DNA from: Podila epigama
Lineage: Eukaryota; Mortierellomycota; Mortierellomycetes; Mortierellales; Mortierellaceae
Length of the DNA stretch: 20,757 bases
Assembly: GCA_015679605.1 (NCBI GenBank)
Contig: JAAAVE010000386.1
Span: 1-20,757 of the forward strand
Direction: 5' to 3'
Made by a program: the position numbers and the translations under genes. The notes beneath the pieces were generated by a model. That model was not told the DNA's origin and did no database searches. It saw only the letters and a list, made by a program, of their open reading frames with translations. Numbering within the stretch: the stretch's first letter is position 1; the number at the start of each line of letters is the position of its first letter. Positions 16,871-20,757 of this stretch are shown here, one piece after another.

Positions 16871-19622
16871 TCACAGTCCATCTGCCAATTGCTGGTGTGG
16901 GGTGTTGAGGGTTCTCCAACGAGAACGGTAATCATCCCAGTTGGTGTAGGCGCCACACATCCGACGCTTGCCAGTGAACGCAGAGCGACCGTGTAGACAA
17001 CGCCAGTTATCGAAAATGACGACACGTCCAGGCTGGAACTTTGTCCAAAGCATGTTTTGTTCATCGGTCAAGATCTTGTTCCAGTCAAAGAGCGCGTCGT
17101 AAAAGGCATCTACTTGCTCTGGCTCCAAGTGATCCAATGTCGATCGGTCATCGTTGTTGAAACGCACTTGCATCAGGTCGTTGGTCATTGGATCATGGTT
17201 CAGAATTGGGTTGCGACGAGGCGTGGGTACAATGTGAGTGGCCGCGTCACCAGCGCTGTGGGCGGGCACACGAATCTCGGACAATGTCTTGTACGAAGCA
17301 GGATACTTTTCCTTGAGAATCTTTGCGCAGTGGAAACCGTCGACCAAAAGGTTATCACCACCCTCACCATCATGGTGAAGTAGATGGAACATTTGAAGGC
17401 TATAATGCATGTCACAGGAGAAGGGTCGAGGTTAGTTAAAGATTTGCCTTTTACAACACCACAAAGGACAAATCAAGAGAATTTGCACGAGATATTTTCT
17501 TCATACCCAGCGGGGTCTGTAAAGTAGGTCGTGTCAGTATGTGCTCCTAGTGCCAAGTCGGTGTAAGCAGTGTCTCCATGTCCAAGGTCCGAAGTAAAGT
17601 CCCAGAAGCCACCTAAGGGTCATATAACGCGCTATCAGCGAAGCACTCTCTCTATACTTTTTTTTCTTCGATTTGTCTGTCTTTGTTTTTTCTTTGTGTA
17701 AATCTTTCACTGCTCCACATACCATAATGTGACTCGCGGATGAACGCGATGCGCTTGGCGAGTTTTTCAGTGGCCTCTGTTGTCACTGGCACACCACTCA
17801 CAAAAGAGAATCCGTAGACATGCTAAAAAGGATACAGTAGCATCATGGTCCGTGTGAAAATTACCACGCTAGTTAAAAGCCAATCAGAAGCCTGCCCGCT
17901 CTTTCCTCCCCCTCCTTTCGACTCTTTCCCCTGTTGAACAGTGCAAAAATATCCCTTTGAACAGAATGAACAGAATCACACGAGGATGATAAATCTGATA
18001 ACTCACAATGTTGTTCAACCATGCAGCAAGCCCTTTGTCTGATTCCATGACTTCCTGAAAGTTCACTTCTGGCAACTTGGAGGAGATGGACTTGTCCCAT
18101 GTGATTTTCCTATGAATAAGAAAGATGTCAAGGGAATGGCGTGTAAAGTCAATCACATCACATCCAACAAACAAGTGCCCATGTCTCTCTTTCACACACA
18201 CGCACTCTACTTTAATCGGTCGGACTGAATGGCCAAAAAAGGTAGTTGTTCCGTGTTTTTTCCCTTTGGTCATTTGTAAGTGTGTTTCAATTGTGTATGA
18301 CTTACGGAGCGCCTTCGGGTTTGAAAGGGTTAAAGATCTTGGGGTTGTATGAGTGCTTCTGAAGCCAAGAGAGTGGGTAATGGCTCTTGTGATTGTCATG
18401 GTCCCCTGAGGAAAGAGAGAAAATAAAAAAGAACGAAGCGATCTTCAGTCAGGCAAACCAGGTATATGACGCAAAGAATTGACATATCAACCCTGTTGAC
18501 AATACATCCTCACATGCAATGTTGATTGTGACATACAGACAATGTCGACGCCGTCCTTGGTTACTGAAACGCTCTTGGGAGAAACTGTGCGAGGAATCTA
18601 CAAAACAAAAAAAATCGACATGGAATCAGAAACTGGCAAAAAATGTGCACGAGAGCGGGCAGTTTTTTTTTTTATATCTTTGCCTAATTTGTTACCCTGA
18701 ATGTGTTGAACAATCTTTGCTTTGTCACAGAGTGATAGCACTCTTCGCAATGGCAATGGTCCCGCAGCCAGAAGGAGTGACTAAAAAATTGATGTTGAGA
18801 CAAAATGACATGTGGTATCGTCAGTATGCCACATGGCAAGTCAGTGTACTCTTTTCTACTTTTGGGGGTCACACATGGATCGAATTTTTTTTTTGCAATT
18901 GTGAACTAGTCCAAAAAGGATTGATTCACATTGGTGGGATACTTACAACTTGCTGGTGGTACCATCGATCCAAGAAAGATGGACCTTGTTCCCCACGACT
19001 TTGACAGAATCCTTGATGTTCGAGTCAACTTGTGCGGGCGGTGCTGTTGTGTGTGACTAGAGTGTCAATATCATCATCATCATCATCATCACCAGTAATA
19101 ACAACAACAACAACAAGGGGAAGCAAAAACAATAAAGAGGAGTAGAAAATAAAAGGGAGTGTACAGTTAGAAAGGGAAATGAAAACAACGTGTACAACCG
19201 CCAACGGGGGGGATGCAGATCATGTTTCTTTTTGGTACATGTCTGCTTACATGCAGGGTTATAAGATGTTTTTGCTTTTACATGTATCGAATTACTTACA
19301 GTAGAATACAGACGATTGATGGTTGAGAAAGCTGGTGCAGCCGTGGAACGGGACACAGCGGTCGCCCGTTGTGGACATGACCTGAGCGCGAGTGTTGAAG
19401 GCGTGAAGCCAATGACACTAGATCGGGATCGGGGGTGAAAACAAGCGAGTTAGCGAACGTGAGTATGAGTGTGAGTGAGTGAGTGTGTGCGTGTATGTAA
19501 GCGTGTGTGTGTGCGCGAGAAATGATAAGGCTGCAAGAGGGTTACCGTTGTGAGAATGCGACTCGGGATGGAGAGATGCAAGCTCTGCGCAAGCATGAGG
19601 TTGCGATGGAAGATGTGGCCAT
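16871..19622 (-). CDS. TMLHE: Trimethyllysine dioxygenase, mitochondrial (carnitine synthesis)
   Basis: Ten exons: 19622-19546, 19417-19300, 19056-18947, 18780-18696, 18597-18537, 18405-18306, 18109-18007, 17822-17723, 17612-17507, 17399-16871; 462 residues. Introns are 98-243 nt, GT..AG, all phases consistent. The enzyme is an Fe(II)/2-oxoglutarate dioxygenase that hydroxylates N6-trimethyllysine, the first step of carnitine synthesis. The first 65 residues contain no acidic residue, are rich in R/S/T/A, and end INRLYST, fitting a cleaved mitochondrial presequence. The N-terminal domain has the zinc-type motif WLRDHCHCEEC. The catalytic domain shows the iron ligands H276 and D278 (GAHTDTTYF) and H423 (NWRCLHGRSAF), followed by R432/R433 for 2-oxoglutarate. 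GKRRMCGAY favours trimethyllysine dioxygenase over gamma-butyrobetaine dioxygenase, but the two are related and the call is by motif only. Confidence 0.88.
19070..19115. repeat. ATC and AAC trinucleotide repeats in an intron
   Basis: An ATC tract (about 19070-19091) and an AAC tract (about 19097-19115) lie in the second intron of the trimethyllysine dioxygenase gene, close to the acceptor of exon 3. Confidence 0.85.
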
Positions 19623-19993
19623 GGTTGAATTGGATTAGGACAGGGAATGAGGTGACGGTGTTGGTTGATGGAGTGGCGAGTAGTGTACAATGGAGCGAAT
19701 GAACGATTGAATGTGGGAGTGGAGGTGAGAAGTGAGAAGAAGGAGAAGAAGAAGAAGAAGAACGAAGAACAAAGAACGAAGAAAGAACGAAGAACAAAGA
19801 ACAGAGAACGAGAACGACGACGTTTTGGAGGGCTCTTGATTACTTGGTGAGTGTTGCATCCTCGGATCAACATGACGACAGACACACAGAGAGACACAGA
19901 CACAGACACAGACAGACATGGACAGACAGAGCAGACAGAGCAGACAGACATGGATGTGGACATGGACAAACAGATTCACACCATATTGTTCTA

Positions 19994-20032
19994 CTACCAT
20001 GCCATGCTACCATGCTATGCTACCATGCTATG
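19994..20032 (+). repeat. 13-nt tandem repeat, three copies
   Basis: CTACCATGCCATG followed by two copies of CTACCATGCTATG. The copies differ at one base. The repeat lies in noncoding sequence about 370 bp upstream of the trimethyllysine dioxygenase start. Confidence 0.9.
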
Positions 20033-20131
20033 CCAATTGAGTGAGCTTTTCTCTCTTTTTTGCTGACATCACACTGTTCATCTGGATAAATTGGTACTTA
20101 TGTTTTGTTTCCTTGCATACATTCATTCATT

Positions 20132-20156
20132 CACACACACACACACACACACACAC
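20132..20156 (+). repeat. CA dinucleotide microsatellite
   Basis: About twelve CA units, preceded by three ATTC units. Ordinary simple-sequence repeat. Confidence 0.95.
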
Positions 20157-20499
20157 GGAGACTCTTGTATGGACAGCACTTGGGACATGGGCTACACCAC
20201 GCTGTGATCTTGGACAAGAACAGGAACAACGAAGAGCACAAGATGAGGCTGTGGCTTCAGCCATCCATTAGATAGATAGATAGATATGTCTCCTATTATT
20301 ATTATTATTTCAATTATCATGGTTGACATGCTATGCTATGAGATGGATGGATGACCATGCTCCCCATCCTGTCTCCACTAAGCGACAGCTACCCATACAC
20401 GACTGAAATACATTGAAAGCCACTTGAATTTGTCATACACAAGGCTGTATCCCATTCCCATGTTCATGTTCATATTCATACATACTCTCATTCACATAC

Positions 20500-20540
20500 A
20501 CATAGTCATAGTCATAGTCATACTCACACTCACACTCACA
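20500..20540 (+). repeat. TCATAG / TCACAC hexamer repeats
   Basis: Three or so TCATAG-type units pass into about four TCACAC-type units, preceded by looser CATGTT/CATATT sequence from about 20460. On the minus strand it reads as an alternating C/E and Y/D peptide, which is the product of a repeat and not evidence of coding. Confidence 0.85.
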
Positions 20541-20657
20541 CTTGCTGCACAAGAACCTGTTTTGTACGAATGACAGGTTGACGGGTGCACCCCCAAATGC
20601 ACCGTTATGGCTGGCATAGAGGGCCAACAACAATGTTGGCAAATCCTCGTTTCTATC
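20540..20657 (-). CDS. Possible internal exon of an unidentified gene
   Basis: On the minus strand a good acceptor (CTTTTTTAG) precedes an open stretch translating DRNEDLPTLLLALYASHNG and onward to about RFLCSK, followed by a GTGTGAG that could be a donor but is part of a repeat. The peptide is less repetitive than its surroundings. I do not recognise a family. It could instead be noncoding; the same stretch forms three stem-loops. If real, its other exons lie to the right of the window and perhaps within the repeats. Confidence 0.2.
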
Positions 20658-20757
20658 CTAAAAAAGAGTTTCATCACTTGATCACACGCCAAAGCCCTTT
20701 CCCAACTTGTATTTTAATTTTTGCCTCCCCCTTTTTTTTTTTTTTTCTCTTTTCTTC

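Larger units (their letters stand above)
19623..20757. other. Repeat-rich region upstream of trimethyllysine dioxygenase
   Basis: 1135 bp with no confident gene. Near the gene lies a purine-rich block at about 19735-19815, which is CT-rich on the coding strand and probably near its transcription start. It is followed by CAGA-type repeats (about 19878-19955), three 13-nt copies (19994-20032), a CA repeat (20132-20156), GATA units (about 20271-20286), a TTA tract (about 20292-20309) and TCATAG/TCACAC hexamers (about 20500-20540). A possible exon is at 20657-20540. The right edge has 15 T at 20732-20746. Confidence 0.6.

Noticed and set aside
19418-19969. Minus-strand open frame of about 180 codons, V/S/C- and H/T-rich
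   Set aside because: It is a readout of GT/GA-rich repeats and covers the real first exon of trimethyllysine dioxygenase in the wrong frame.

Overview
This window looks like nuclear DNA from an early-diverging fungus, most likely of the Mucoromycota type. That is an inference from gene content and architecture: intron-rich genes, mostly with introns of about 85-340 nt, CTAAC-like branch sites, GT..AG borders, pyrimidine-rich leaders and many simple-sequence repeats. No species can be named from the sequence alone. I found no rRNA, tRNA, CRISPR array, transposon or viral gene.

Layout, left to right: (1) an intronless PHO84-type phosphate:H+ symporter (977-2608, +) behind a promoter with a TATA box and CT-rich leader; (2) a five-exon aldo/keto reductase with unusual insertions (5131-2998, -); (3) a five-exon REXO1/REX3-type DEDDh RNA exonuclease (5487-7587, +), divergent from the reductase; (4) the small CX9C complex I subunit NDUFS5 (8610-7865, -); (5) cytosolic ribosomal protein S16/uS9 (10208-8995, -) with a 664-nt first intron and a GC-AG splice pair; (6) mitochondrial ribosomal protein mL38 (10946-12598, +), divergent from RPS16; (7) a seven-exon, 14-TM DHA2-type MFS efflux transporter (13550-16573, +) that includes a 12-nt microexon; (8) a ten-exon mitochondrial trimethyllysine dioxygenase (19622-16871, -), the first enzyme of carnitine synthesis. 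The last ~1.1 kb is repeat-rich and holds one possible, unidentified exon on the minus strand.

The genes do not form an operon or an obvious biosynthetic cluster. Three products act in mitochondria (NDUFS5, mL38, trimethyllysine dioxygenase) and two are ribosomal proteins, but they lie on different strands with their own promoters. Gene models were built by hand: each splice junction was chosen so that reading phase and family sequence continue across it. The multi-exon models have no transcript support here.

The points most worth a second look are the splicing oddities (microexon; two non-consensus donors in RPS16), the heptamer array and AP-1/Gcn4-like site upstream of the efflux pump, the rebuilt reductase with split barrel, and three consecutive stem-loops near the right edge. 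I did not find convincing evidence for a wholly new system.
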